A stretch of 64,000 nucleotides of DNA from Acetobacteraceae bacterium (GCA_947455205.1 CANGNF010000013.1:1-64000), one strand, 5' to 3'; positions 20,077 to 29,948 are shown, counted from the stretch's first letter. Translations and numbers: made by a program. Notes: a model not told the origin generated them from the sequence alone.

Positions 20077-20875
20077 GATCGGCTGCATTATCGCCGGTCT
20101 GGCCCTGCTTTTCGAGGGATTTCATCAACCCTCGGTTGCTCAACCGGCGCGGCGGGAGGCCCTGGCCGGCATCCGCGCCCGGCAGGATGTGGCGGTGTGC
20201 ATGTGGCCGGAATACTTCGCCATCAGCTACCGCAACCCGCGCAACAGCGAGTTGGAGGGCATCGACATCGACATGGCCCGGGCGCTGGCCGCCCGGCTGG
20301 CGGTGCCGCTGCGCTTCGTGGAAACCAACTTCGCCGAGTTCATGAACCGGCTGGAGGCGGGCGACTGCGACATCGCCATGATGGCGGTGGGCGTGCTGCC
20401 GGCGCGGGCCGAGCGGGTGGCGTTCACCAAGCCCTACATGGCCAGCCCGGTCTATGGCGTGACCACGCGGGACGGCACGCGGGTGCGCAGCTTCACCGAT
20501 ATCGACCAGGCCGGGGTGACGGTGGCGGTGGCGGCGGGGACGCTGATGGAACCGCTGATGCGGAACACCCTGCGCCGCGCGGACCTGCTGGTGGTGCGGC
20601 CGCCGAACACGCGGGAGGCCGAGGTGCAGGCGGGCCGGGCCGACGTGTTCATGAGCGACTTTCCCTACACCAGGCGGATGCTGCTGATGCACGACTGGGC
20701 GAGGATCATCGAACCGCCGGCAGGCTTCGGCGAGACGCTGTACGCCTATGCCGTGGCCAAGGGCGACCCGGCCTGGCTGGCGGAGGTGAACGCCTTCCTG
20801 GAAACGACGAAGACCGACGGCACGCTGGCGCGGGCAGCGGCGCGGCATGGGCTGACGCCGATTCTGCTGCGGTAG
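20075..20875 (+). CDS. Periplasmic solute-binding protein, family 3 (amino-acid type)
   Basis: '[38 protein letters not shown]' and '[25 protein letters not shown]'. Start could also be the ATG at 20048. Confidence 0.8.
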   Translation: MIGCIIAGLALLFEGFHQPSVAQPARREALAGIRARQDVAVCMWPEYFAISYRNPRNSELEGIDIDMARALAARLAVPLRFVETNFAEFMNRLEAGDCDIAMMAVGVLPARAERVAFTKPYMASPVYGVTTRDGTRVRSFTDIDQAGVTVAVAAGTLMEPLMRNTLRRADLLVVRPPNTREAEVQAGRADVFMSDFPYTRRMLLMHDWARIIEPPAGFGETLYAYAVAKGDPAWLAEVNAFLETTKTDGTLARAAARHGLTPILLR

Positions 20876-20906
20876 CTGGAGGGTGCGCCGGGTTGCGCGG
20901 GTTGGG

Positions 20907-20960
20907 TTGAGGGGACGCTGTCCCCTCAAGCTCCCCTGCCAAGGGCCGAAAGGCCCTTGG
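20907..20960. repeat. Tandem perfect hairpins (REP-like or terminator element)
   Basis: TTGAGGGGAC-GCT-GTCCCCTCAA (20907-20929) and CCAAGGGCC-GAAA-GGCCCTTGG (20939-20960). Confidence 0.8.
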
Positions 20961-20997
20961 AACCCGGGTTTTCCGGCGCCGTGCGTGGGGGCGCGGG

Positions 20998-21217
20998 TTT
21001 CGGACAAATAGCTGGGGCGTTGGGGTACGGGCCGGCCGGCAGGGGCGGCGCGCGGTTCGGACAAATGCGGCTTGGGGGCTGGCCGGCGCGAACCTTTCGG
21101 ACAAATGGCCGGTTGGCGGGGCTTCCTGCCGGCGGGTGCGACGCCTTCGGACAAATGGCCAGGATGATGCGGGCGGCGCGGCGCGGCCGAGGTCCTGCAT
21201 GCTTCGGACAAATAGCC
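20998..21217. repeat. Five dispersed direct copies of TTCGGACAAAT(A/G)
   Basis: Copies begin near 20999, 21056, 21096, 21146 and 21203; spacing 57/40/50/57 bp. Confidence 0.9.
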
Positions 21218-21319
21218 CCTTCGGGGCGAGGAGGTGGCGCGGTCCCGCTGTGGCTCAGGGGGACGGCGGTGCTGGCCGATGCGATTGCCAAAGAGCGGCC
21301 GGGGCGTGCCCAGCAATGA

Positions 21320-21334
21320 GAACATATCATGAAC
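21320..21334 (+). promoter_or_regulatory. Putative LexA (SOS) box GAAC-ATATCAT-GAAC
   Basis: Same GAGAACATATnnTGAAC core as the box at 4520; no recognised target gene. Confidence 0.65.
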
Positions 21335-21348
21335 AAACGGAATTGGCA

Positions 21349-21603
21349 ATGCTGCCGCTGGGCTGGCTGATGCCGCGACCACCGGGGCCTGCCGCGTGCT
21401 TGCTGGAGCGTCTGGCAGGCTCCCGGCTGCTGTTCGGGCGTTGCCTCCCCGTCGTCGGATTCACCGGCGACGATCAGACGCCAAGCCAAGCGCCCCCCAG
21501 TGGCTGGCGGAGCGGGCGGGCTGGTTCGCTCCGCGCCACAACGATCCCAACTTGCCACCCCAAAAGCCGCCACCGGGCAGGCCGGGCCACACGGCGCCGG
21601 TAA
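21349..21603 (+). CDS. Short ORF of 84 codons directly downstream of the LexA-like box; coding status unclear
   Basis: ATG 14 bp after the box; translation MLPLGWLMPRPPGPAACLLERL..., no recognised domain. Confidence 0.2.
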   Translation: MLPLGWLMPRPPGPAACLLERLAGSRLLFGRCLPVVGFTGDDQTPSQAPPSGWRSGRAGSLRATTIPTCHPKSRHRAGRATRRR

Positions 21604-21636
21604 ACCGCCCCCGCTCCCCGCCCATGCCGCCGGCAC

Positions 21637-21676
21637 AAAAAAAAGGCCGGCGCAGGGTTTCCCCCGCGCCGGCCTT
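21637..21676 (-). terminator. Intrinsic terminator of rpsA
   Basis: AAGGCCGGCGC...GCGCCGGCCTT 11-bp stem followed on the minus strand by a T8 tract. Confidence 0.92.
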
Positions 21677-21702
21677 CGCCACCGCCCGAAGGCGGTCGCT
21701 TT

Positions 21703-23421
21703 CTACTCTTCGCCAGCCATCTCGCGGCGGCGGCGGATCGCGGCGCCCAGGATATCGCCCAGCGACGCACCACTGTCGTTGCTGCCGTATTCCTTGATCG
21801 CCTCGCGCTCCTCCTCGATCTCCTTGCCCTTGATGGTCAGGGCCAGGCGGCGGGCGGCGCGGTCGACGGCGGTCACCTTCGCATCGACCTTTTCGCCGAT
21901 GGCGAACTTGTCGGGGCGCTGGTCGCCACGGTCACGGGCCAGTTCCGCACGGCGGATGAAGCCGGTCAGCACTTCCTCGACCTTCACCTCGATGCCATTC
22001 GCCTGAACGGCGGTGACGATGCAGGTGACGATGTCGTTCTTGCGGACGCGATCCAGCACTTCAGCGGCCGGGTCAGCGGCCAGCTGCTTGATGCCGAGCG
22101 AGATGCGCTCCTTCTCGACATCCACGTCCAGCACCTTGGCCTGGATGACCTGGCCCTTGCTGTAGGCGTTGATGGCGGTCTCGCCGGGCTCGTCCCAGCT
22201 GAGGTCGGACATGTGCACCATGCCGTCCAGGTCCGGGCCGACGCCGATGAACAGGCCGAACTCGGTGATGTTGCGGATCTCGCCTTCGATGAGGTTGCCC
22301 GGCGGATGGGCTTCCAGGAAGACCTCCCACGGGTTGCCCTGCGCCTGCTTGAGGCCCAGCGAGATGCGGCGCTTCGGCTCGTCCACGTCCAGGATCATCA
22401 CGTCGACTTCCTGCGACGTGGCGACGATCTTGCCCGGATGGACGTTCTTCTTGGTCCAGCTCATCTCGGAGACGTGGACCAGGCCTTCGACGCCCGGCTC
22501 CAGCTCCACGAAGGCGCCGTAGTCGGTGATGTTGGTCACGCGGCCCGAGAACTTGCCACCCACCGGGTACTTGATGGCGACACCTTCCCAGGGGTCGGAC
22601 ATCAGCTGCTTCATGCCGAGGCTGATGCGCTGGGTCTCCGAGTTGAAGCGGATGACCTGCACCTTCACCGGCTGGCCGATGGTCAGCGCCTCGCTCGGGT
22701 GGTTGATCCGGCGCCACGCGATATCGGTCACGTGCAGCAGGCCGTCCACGCCGCCGAGGTCGACGAACGCACCGTAGTCGGTGATGTTCTTGACCACGCC
22801 GTCCAGGATCATGCCTTCCTTGAGGCCCTGGATCAGCTCGCTGCGCTGTTCGGCGCGCGTCTCCTCCAGCACCGCACGGCGGCTGACCACGATGTTGCCG
22901 CGGGCGCGGTCCATCTTCAGGATCTGGAACGGCTGCGGGCTGCCCATCAGGGGGCCGACGTCGCGCACCGGGCGGATGTCCACCTGGGAGCCGGGCAGGA
23001 AGGCCACGGCGCCGCCGAGGTCGACGGTGAAGCCACCCTTCACGCGCCCGAAGATCACGCCATTCACGCGGCTCTGCGCCGTGAAGGACTTCTCCAGGTT
23101 GGTCCAGGCTTCCTCGCGGCGGGCCTTCTCGCGCGACAGCACGATGGAGCCGTCACGGTCCTCGTAGCGCTCGACGAACAGCTCGATCACGTCGCCCGGC
23201 TTGACTTCCGGCTTGCTGCCGGCGGGGGCGAATTCCTTGAGCGGGACGCGACCCTCGCTCTTCAGGCCGACATCGACGACGGCGAAATCGTCATCCACGC
23301 GGATGACGCGGCCGGTGACGACGGAACCGGCGAAGCCGGTGTCTGCACCCAGGCTCGCGTCGAGCAGGGTGGCGAAATCCTCCATCCCGAAATCCTGGGC
23401 GGCGGTGTTGGCGGTTGCCAT
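21703..23421 (-). CDS. rpsA: 30S ribosomal protein S1
   Basis: Six S1 repeats (e.g. GVVKNITDYGAFVDLGGVDGLLHVTDIAW); upstream cmk and aroA. Confidence 0.98.
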   Translation of the reverse strand: MATANTAAQDFGMEDFATLLDASLGADTGFAGSVVTGRVIRVDDDFAVVDVGLKSEGRVPLKEFAPAGSKPEVKPGDVIELFVERYEDRDGSIVLSREKARREEAWTNLEKSFTAQSRVNGVIFGRVKGGFTVDLGGAVAFLPGSQVDIRPVRDVGPLMGSPQPFQILKMDRARGNIVVSRRAVLEETRAEQRSELIQGLKEGMILDGVVKNITDYGAFVDLGGVDGLLHVTDIAWRRINHPSEALTIGQPVKVQVIRFNSETQRISLGMKQLMSDPWEGVAIKYPVGGKFSGRVTNITDYGAFVELEPGVEGLVHVSEMSWTKKNVHPGKIVATSQEVDVMILDVDEPKRRISLGLKQAQGNPWEVFLEAHPPGNLIEGEIRNITEFGLFIGVGPDLDGMVHMSDLSWDEPGETAINAYSKGQVIQAKVLDVDVEKERISLGIKQLAADPAAEVLDRVRKNDIVTCIVTAVQANGIEVKVEEVLTGFIRRAELARDRGDQRPDKFAIGEKVDAKVTAVDRAARRLALTIKGKEIEEEREAIKEYGSNDSGASLGDILGAAIRRRREMAGEE

Positions 23422-23687
23422 CTGGCAGTGGTTTCCTGAGCGCCCCGCAAGCGGGGGTTACGGTCCTGCGCCCCCGCCTGGTGGCGGACACGGCTTGGCG
23501 CGCGCACCTGCCCCGATGGCGATGCCGGCAACCCGATTGGTGGGGCGATGTGTCGGTTCGCCCCGGCCCGGCCCGGCAACCAGGGGTTGAGCCCCCTGGA
23601 AACACAGGCGCCGCGCCCCCAAGGGAGGCGCGGCCTGCGCTGGCACTAGGCGCGGGAGGCGGCGGGAGTCAAGCGGGCAGGCGGGTT

Positions 23688-24344
23688 TCAGCCCTGGCGC
23701 GCGCGCAATTGTGCCAGGGCGGCGGCAAACACCGCCTCGGCATCCAGCGCGGTGGTGTCCAGCAGCACCGCGTCCGGCGCCGGCTTCATCGGTGCCACGG
23801 CGCGGGCGGCGTCCTGGGCGTCGCGCTGGCGGGTCTCGGCTTCCACCTGGGCCAGGTCCACCGCGGTGCCGGCGGCCTGCAGTTCCAGCCAGCGGCGGCG
23901 GGCGCGGGCTTCCGGGCTGGCGGTGATGAAGAGTTTTACCTGTGCATCCGGGAAGACCACGGTGCCGATGTCCCGGCCATCCAGCACCGCGCCGCGTTGA
24001 CGCCCGAAGTTGCGCTGGAAGGCCAGCAGCGCCGCGCGCACCGCGGGTACGGCGGCCACGGCGCTGGCGGCCAGCGCGGCTTCCGGCGTGCGCAGGCCGG
24101 GGCGGTCCAGGTCGGCGGGGGCCAGGGCCAGGGCGGCGGCCTCGGCGGCCGCGGGGTCGCGCGGGTCGGCGCCGGTGTCCAGCACCAGTCGGCCGGTGGC
24201 GCGGTACAGCAGGCCGGTATCCAGATAGGGCAGGCCGAGATGCGCGGCCAGGCGCCGCGCCAGCGTGCCCTTGCCGGCGGCGGCCGGGCCGTCGATGGCG
24301 ATGATCAGGGGCGCGCCTTCCGGCGCGGCCGGCCCGGCGCTCAT
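23688..24344 (-). CDS. cmk: Cytidylate kinase
   Basis: [50 protein letters not shown]. Confidence 0.96.
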   Translation of the reverse strand: MSAGPAAPEGAPLIIAIDGPAAAGKGTLARRLAAHLGLPYLDTGLLYRATGRLVLDTGADPRDPAAAEAAALALAPADLDRPGLRTPEAALAASAVAAVPAVRAALLAFQRNFGRQRGAVLDGRDIGTVVFPDAQVKLFITASPEARARRRWLELQAAGTAVDLAQVEAETRQRDAQDAARAVAPMKPAPDAVLLDTTALDAEAVFAAALAQLRARQG

Positions 24345-25690
24345 GCCGGGGAGATCGGCATCCCGCCCGCCGCCTGGTTCACCAGGCCCGCGAAGCCGGG
24401 GAAGGAGGTGTCGATGAAGCCGGCATCGTCCACCGAGACGGGGCGCCGGGCGGCCAGGCCCATCACCAGCGCGCTCATCGCCAGGCGGTGGTCCATATGG
24501 GTCAGCACCAGGCCGCCGCCGGGGATGGCGCCGCCGGTGCCCTGCACCACCAGGTCGTCGCCGTCGATCCGCGCCTCGATGCCGTTGGCGGCCAGCATGG
24601 CGTGGGTGGCGGCCAGGCGGTCGCTTTCCTTCACGCGCAGCTCGGCCAGGCCGCGCATGCGGGTTTCGCCGGTCGCGGCGGCGGCGGCCACGGCCAGCAC
24701 CGGGTATTCGTCGATCATGCTGGGCGCCCGGCCGGGGGGCACCACCACGCCGTGCAGCGGGCCGTATTCGGCCAGGATGTCGCCGACCGGCTCGCCGCCC
24801 TCGGTGCGGGCGTTCTGGATGGTCAGCTTCGCGCCCATTTCCCGCAAGGTGGCAAACAGGCCGGTGCGGAGCGGGTTGAGGCCGACATTCTCCACCACCA
24901 GCGCGGAACCGGGCACCAGCAGGGCGGCCACCAGCAGGAAGGCGGCGGAGGACGGGTCGCCGGGCACCAGGATCGGCGCGGCAACCAGCTCCGGCTGGCC
25001 TTCCAGCTCGATCACGCGGCCCTCGGCCGTGTCGGTCACGCGCACGGTGGCGCCGAAGTGGCGCAGCATGTTCTCGGTGTGGTCGCGGGTCGGCTCGGGT
25101 TCCACCACGCGGGTGGTGCCGCGGGCGCAGAGGCCGGCCAGCAGGCAGGCGCTCTTCACCTGGGCGCTGGCCACCGGCAATGTGTAGTCAAGCGGCATCG
25201 GGTCGGCGGCGCCCTGCACCGCCAGCGGCAGGCGGCCGCCCTCCCGCGCCCAGAACTGCGCGCCGGACTGGGCCAGGGGCACGGTCACGCGGCTCATCGG
25301 GCGCTTGCGGAGAGAGGCGTCGCCGGTCATCACCGAGAAGATCGGGTGGCCCGCCAGCAGGCCGCAGAGCAGCCGGGCCGCGGTGCCGGAATTGCCCATG
25401 TCCAGCACGTCGGCCGGTTCCACCAGGCCGCCGACACCGCGGCCGGCGACGCGCCAGCGCCCGGGGCCGAGCTTTTCCACCGTGGCGCCCAGGGCGCGCA
25501 TGGCGGCGGCGGTGCGGAGCACGTCCTCGCCTTCCAGCAGGCCGGAGATTTCGGTGGTGCCGACGGCCAGGGCGCCGAACATCAGGGCACGGTGGCTGAT
25601 GGACTTGTCGCCGGGCACGCTGAGCCGGCCGGAGAGCGGGCCGGGGGCGGAGGAAGCGCGGAGCGGGGTGGGTGCAGCGGTGGCGGCCAT
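24341..25690 (-). CDS. aroA: 3-phosphoshikimate 1-carboxyvinyltransferase
   Basis: [39 protein letters not shown]. Confidence 0.97.
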   Translation of the reverse strand: MAATAAPTPLRASSAPGPLSGRLSVPGDKSISHRALMFGALAVGTTEISGLLEGEDVLRTAAAMRALGATVEKLGPGRWRVAGRGVGGLVEPADVLDMGNSGTAARLLCGLLAGHPIFSVMTGDASLRKRPMSRVTVPLAQSGAQFWAREGGRLPLAVQGAADPMPLDYTLPVASAQVKSACLLAGLCARGTTRVVEPEPTRDHTENMLRHFGATVRVTDTAEGRVIELEGQPELVAAPILVPGDPSSAAFLLVAALLVPGSALVVENVGLNPLRTGLFATLREMGAKLTIQNARTEGGEPVGDILAEYGPLHGVVVPPGRAPSMIDEYPVLAVAAAAATGETRMRGLAELRVKESDRLAATHAMLAANGIEARIDGDDLVVQGTGGAIPGGGLVLTHMDHRLAMSALVMGLAARRPVSVDDAGFIDTSFPGFAGLVNQAAGGMPISPA

Positions 25691-25811
25691 GTCGCGGCGT
25701 TTGACATGGGGCCTTCCGCGTGGCAATCGGCCCGACCTATTTTTCGCACCCGCGAAGGCCCGGTCGCAAGCCAGGCGCGCGAGTGCTTCTCATCCAGCGA
25801 GGCTGATCCCG

Positions 25812-26132
25812 ATGGCCAAGCCCGAAATGGGCCTCAAGCGAGTTTGCGTCGCCTGTGGTACCAAGTTCTACGACCTGACCCGCGCCCCCGCCATCTGCCC
25901 GAAGTGCGGCACGGAGCAGCCGGCCGAGCAGCCGCGCATCCGCCGCGGCAGCAGCGCCGTTGCCGACGAGAAGCTGAAGAAGCGGACGGTGGCACCGGAG
26001 GCCGACAGCGAAGAGGTGGAGCTGGAGGACGTCGAGGCCGATGAGGCCGTCGAGGACGTCGAGGAGCTGGAGGACGACGCCGAGATCGACGAGGCGATCG
26101 AGGTTCCGACCGACGGCGACGAAGAGACCTGA
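25812..26132 (+). CDS. TIGR02300/FYDLN-acid-domain protein
   Basis: RVCVACGTKFYDLTRAPAICPKCGTEQP then a highly acidic tail. Confidence 0.93.
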   Translation: MAKPEMGLKRVCVACGTKFYDLTRAPAICPKCGTEQPAEQPRIRRGSSAVADEKLKKRTVAPEADSEEVELEDVEADEAVEDVEELEDDAEIDEAIEVPTDGDEET

Positions 26133-26192
26133 GGGTCTCGGCCCGCCCTTGCCGGGCGGGCACCCCGTTGCCTGACGATGCTGGCCGCTGCG

Positions 26193-26223
26193 CCGCCCGG
26201 GTGGAACCACCCGGGCGGTTTTT
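26193..26223 (+). terminator. Intrinsic terminator
   Basis: CCGCCCGGGTGG-AA-CCACCCGGGCGG-TTTTT. Confidence 0.93.
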
Positions 26224-26238
26224 GCGCCTGGGCGGTGC

Positions 26239-26850
26239 TCAGGCCCGCCCCCGCAGCCGCGCCCACAGCATCAGCAGTGCGTCGTAGGGCAGCGCCGGAA
26301 CCTCCCGCAGCCGCCAGTACCAGCGCTTGCCCAGCCGCGCCGCCGCCGGAAAGGGCGGGGCCGGGCAGGCGCGTGCCGGCCAGCCGGCCAGCCACAGCAG
26401 CACCAGGCAGCGCGGCAGGTGATAGGCGCTGGAAGCGGCCAGCACCGGGCCCCGGTGGCCGCGCGCCCGCAGCAGGCCGGTGCAGGCCAGGGCGGAGGAA
26501 AAGGTATCGGTGGCCGTTGCTTCCACCAGGATGTCGCCGGGGGCGACGCCGGCCTGGCGCAGCAGCGCCGCCATCACCTCGGCCTCGGCGGCGCCGAACC
26601 GGCCGATGCCGCCGGTGGGCACATAGAGCGGGCGGTCCAGCGTGGCGCCATGGCGGGCGGCGGCTGCCACCCGGCGGCGCAGCGTCTGGCTGGGCTGGCC
26701 ATTGGGTAGCACCGCCGCGCCGAAGATGATGATGGCAGGGCGATCTGCGCCCGCGGGCGCAACGTCTGGCGCGCCTTCGGGCGCAACGCTTGGCGCTCCC
26801 TCTGGCGCAACGCTCGGCGCGTCCTCGGGCGCGGCCGGCGCCGCGCTCAA
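26239..26850 (-). CDS. YdcF/DUF218-family protein
   Basis: AIIIFGAAVLPNGQPSQTLRRRV...; proposed TTG start overlaps the upstream stop (TTGA). Confidence 0.7.
   Translation of the reverse strand: MSAAPAAPEDAPSVAPEGAPSVAPEGAPDVAPAGADRPAIIIFGAAVLPNGQPSQTLRRRVAAAARHGATLDRPLYVPTGGIGRFGAAEAEVMAALLRQAGVAPGDILVEATATDTFSSALACTGLLRARGHRGPVLAASSAYHLPRCLVLLWLAGWPARACPAPPFPAAARLGKRWYWRLREVPALPYDALLMLWARLRGRA
26752..26835. repeat. Diverged 24-bp tandem repeat encoding APSVAPEG-like units
   Basis: Translation APSVAPEGAPSVAPEGAPDVAPAGA in the N-terminus of the YdcF-like ORF. Confidence 0.75.
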
Positions 26851-28103
26851 GGCGCCGCCAGCAGCAGCCGGTTGATGCTCTGCATCGCCTTGGCCAGCGC
26901 CGCGAAGTCCCGCGCGAAGGCGTCCCGCGCAATGCCGTTGGCGGCCAGGGCGTCGCCGATCTCGCCGATGCTGCGGCGGCCGTCCACCAGCTTCAGGATG
27001 GCGCTGGCCAGGCGCGGCAGGGGCAGGCCGACGCGCAGGCCGTCGAACCCCACCGGCAGCACGCCGCTGGGCGGCAGGCCCTTGGCCAGCTTCTCGCCAT
27101 CCATCTCCCGCAATACGGGGATGCTGGCCGGGTTGTCCCAGGCAGGGGCGTGGGCGGGGTCCTCGGCTCGGACGCAGTAGACGATGTGGATGCCCATGTT
27201 GCCGCACATCGCCTCGGCCAATGCCGCGCGCTGCAGGGGCGGCAGGAGCGCGGTGCGGGCGCGCAGCTTGGGGTCGCTCAGATAGGCGTCGGGGTCGTAG
27301 CGCAGCGGCTCCACCCAGGCCTGCACGCGCAGGCCGGCGGCTTCGACCAGGGCGTTGAACTGCGGCACGGTATAGGCTTGGTCGCGCGGGTTCAGCAGCA
27401 GGTCGTACAGCCCGGCATCGCCGCCCTGGGTGTGGTCGGTCAGCCAGGGGTTCTGCCGCAGCCAGGCGGTCTCAGGCGCCTGGCGCCACAGCCGGCGGGC
27501 CAGGTCCACGCGGGTGGGCGGGTCCAGGCCTTCCGCCTGGTCCGGGCCGGGGGCCAGCAGGCGCAGCGCGTCCTGCAGCATGTAGACGCCGGTGCGGCCA
27601 TGCGGGGCATAGACCATCAGCCCGAGGCCGCCGCCGGGGGTGAGGACGGAGACCAGGTTCTTCAGGCCCTGCAGCGGGTCCGGCAGGTGGTGCAGCACGC
27701 CGCAGCAGTCGATGTAGTCGAAGGGACCGAGGCCGCTTTCCGCCAGCTCCAGGATCGAGCCGTTGACGAAGCGGATATTGGTCAGGCCGCGCTGGGCGGC
27801 GCGGGCCTCCGCCACCTGGCGGGCCTGGGCGGAACGGTCCAGCCAGGTGACCTCCCCCGGGCGGCCGGCGCTGGCCAGGTGCTGGGCCAGCATGATGGTG
27901 CCGTCGCCGCTGCCGCCGCCGGCCATCAGGGCGCGCAGGGGCGCGCTGCGGGGGCGCTGGGCGCCGAAGATCCAGTGGTCGACCTCCAGCAGGTGGCTGG
28001 GGCTGCCCACCACCATGCGCTTCGCTTCGTCGCGCGGGTCGCGCAACGGGTAGGGGTAGGCTTCGTATTGCGCGGCCAGGTGGGCGTCGGTGGCGTCGGT
28101 CAT
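26847..28103 (-). CDS. Class I SAM-dependent methyltransferase
   Basis: ALMAGGGSGDGTIMLAQHLA and FDYIDCCGVLHHLPDPLQGLKNLVSVLTPGG; C-terminal winged-helix-like region. Confidence 0.85.
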   Translation of the reverse strand: MTDATDAHLAAQYEAYPYPLRDPRDEAKRMVVGSPSHLLEVDHWIFGAQRPRSAPLRALMAGGGSGDGTIMLAQHLASAGRPGEVTWLDRSAQARQVAEARAAQRGLTNIRFVNGSILELAESGLGPFDYIDCCGVLHHLPDPLQGLKNLVSVLTPGGGLGLMVYAPHGRTGVYMLQDALRLLAPGPDQAEGLDPPTRVDLARRLWRQAPETAWLRQNPWLTDHTQGGDAGLYDLLLNPRDQAYTVPQFNALVEAAGLRVQAWVEPLRYDPDAYLSDPKLRARTALLPPLQRAALAEAMCGNMGIHIVYCVRAEDPAHAPAWDNPASIPVLREMDGEKLAKGLPPSGVLPVGFDGLRVGLPLPRLASAILKLVDGRRSIGEIGDALAANGIARDAFARDFAALAKAMQSINRLLLAAP

Positions 28104-28194
28104 GGCCCGCTAGATACGGCGGCCGATGCGATAGCGGGAGAGGAAATGCCAGCAAGGCGTTGCTGGACGGGGCCGGGCCACGTATCTAGCGGCC

Positions 28195-28782
28195 ATGCGC
28201 AGCCTTGCCCGCCTGCTTTCCCTGCCCCCGATGCTTGCCCTGGTGCTGCTGGCGCCGCTGGCGCTGGCTGCCCTGGCCCGCCCCGCCGCCGCCCAGCAGG
28301 CGGCACAGCCACGCAAGCTGGGGCAGTTCCAGTCCTGGACCGCGGCCACGCTGGTCGATGGCGGCCACAAGGTCTGCTACATCTTCGCTCGCGCCAGCAA
28401 GGCCGAGGGCGTGGTCAACCGCGCGCCGACGCATGTGCTGCTGACGGTGACGCACCGGGCGGCCGGCCGCGATGCCGTGGCGCTGCGGGTGGGCTACACC
28501 TATCCGCGCACCACGGATGGGCGTGACCCGGTCCGGGTGAGTGTCGGCACCACCGAGTTTCCGTTCTACACCTCCCAGGACACCGCCTTCACGCGCGAGA
28601 ACGGCAATGTCGTGCGCGCCCTGCGGGCGGGGCGGGACGCCGTGGCGCGCGGGCCGGGGCCGAACAACCGCGGCACGGCGACGGATACCTTCCCGCTGGC
28701 CGGGTTTGCCCAGGCCTATGACCTGATCAGCCGCGAATGCCCGCCCGGCGCGGCGACCGATGCGGCGCCGGCGCGCCGATGA
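28195..28782 (+). CDS. Exported protein resembling the IalB (invasion-associated locus B) family
   Basis: Signal peptide; 'FQSWTAATL..GGHKVCYIFARAS'. Confidence 0.6.
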   Translation: MRSLARLLSLPPMLALVLLAPLALAALARPAAAQQAAQPRKLGQFQSWTAATLVDGGHKVCYIFARASKAEGVVNRAPTHVLLTVTHRAAGRDAVALRVGYTYPRTTDGRDPVRVSVGTTEFPFYTSQDTAFTRENGNVVRALRAGRDAVARGPGPNNRGTATDTFPLAGFAQAYDLISRECPPGAATDAAPARR

Positions 28783-29948
28783 ACACCGCCCTTGCCGCCG
28801 ATGCCGCCGCCGACCTGACCGCCGCCGAGCGCGACCGGATCCTGGCCAAGGCGGCGATCTTCGCCCCGCCGCCGGCGCAGCTGGCGGATGGCAGGCGCGA
28901 CCTGGTGGGGCTTTCGCGCGAGGAGCTGGTGGCCGAGATGGTGGCGATCGGCGAGAAGCCGTTCCGCGCCAAGCAGCTGTGGCACTGGATCTACCACCAG
29001 GGGAAGACCGACTTCAGCGAGATGAGCAGCATCGCCCGGCCGATGCAGCAGAAGCTGGCGGAACGCTTCGTGGTGGCGCGGCCGGAGGTGGCGACGGTGC
29101 AGACCAGCACCGATGGCACGCGGAAATGGCTGTTCAAATTCCGCGACGGCCAGCAGGTCGAGACCGTCTACATCCCCGATGACGAGCGCGGCGCGGTGTG
29201 CATCTCCACCCAGGTGGGCTGCACCTTGAGTTGCCGGTTCTGCCACACCGGGACGCAGCGGCTGACGCGCAACCTGGGCGCGGCCGAGATCGTCGGCCAG
29301 TTCATGGCGGGGCGCGACAGCTATGGCGAATGGCCAAGCCCGAAGGACGAGCCGCGGTACCTGTCCAACATCGTGGTGATGGGCATGGGCGAGCCCATGT
29401 ACAACTACGAGAACACCGCCAAGGCGCTGCGGATCATCATGGATGGCGAGGGCATCGGCCTGTCGCGCCGGCGCATCACGCTGAGCACGTCAGGCGTGGT
29501 GCCGATGATGGACCGCTGCGGCGCCGAGCTGAACGTGAACCTGGCGGTTTCCCTGCACGCGGTGACGGATGAGCTGCGCGACCGGATCGTGCCGCTGAAC
29601 CGCAAATACCCGATTGCCGAGCTGCTGGATGCGTGCCGGCGGTATCCGGGTGCTTCGAACGCCCGGCGGATTACGTTCGAGTACGTGATGCTGAAGGACG
29701 TGAACGACAGCGTGGCCGAGGCACATGAACTGGTGCGGCTGCTGAAGGGGCTGCCGGCCAAGGTGAACCTGATTCCGTTCAACCCCTGGCCGGGCGCGCC
29801 GTTCGAGACCAGCACGCGGGCGCAGACCGAGCGCTTTGCCGATGTGCTGAACGAGGCCGGCTACAGCAGCCCCATCAGGCGCCCGCGCGGGCGGGACATC
29901 ATGGCCGCGTGCGGGCAGTTGAAGGCGGAGATGGAGAGCGGGGCCTAA
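28779..29948 (+). CDS. rlmN: 23S rRNA (adenine2503-C2)-methyltransferase
   Basis: Radical SAM CTLSCRFCHTG; MGMGEPMYNYENTAKALRI; ATGA overlap with the upstream ORF. Confidence 0.97.
   Translation: MNTALAADAAADLTAAERDRILAKAAIFAPPPAQLADGRRDLVGLSREELVAEMVAIGEKPFRAKQLWHWIYHQGKTDFSEMSSIARPMQQKLAERFVVARPEVATVQTSTDGTRKWLFKFRDGQQVETVYIPDDERGAVCISTQVGCTLSCRFCHTGTQRLTRNLGAAEIVGQFMAGRDSYGEWPSPKDEPRYLSNIVVMGMGEPMYNYENTAKALRIIMDGEGIGLSRRRITLSTSGVVPMMDRCGAELNVNLAVSLHAVTDELRDRIVPLNRKYPIAELLDACRRYPGASNARRITFEYVMLKDVNDSVAEAHELVRLLKGLPAKVNLIPFNPWPGAPFETSTRAQTERFADVLNEAGYSSPIRRPRGRDIMAACGQLKAEMESGA

Noticed and set aside
17578-20910. 1110-aa plus-strand ORF antisense to the histidine kinase
   Set aside because: No recognisable domain; composition reflects antisense of GC-rich codons.
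20998-21217. CRISPR array
   Set aside because: Repeat core only 11-12 bp, irregular spacing, no cas genes in the window.
20926-21636. Minus-strand 236-aa ORF through the 11-mer array and LexA-like box
   Set aside because: Repeats are read as different peptides because spacing is not a multiple of three; no domain. Treated as non-coding.
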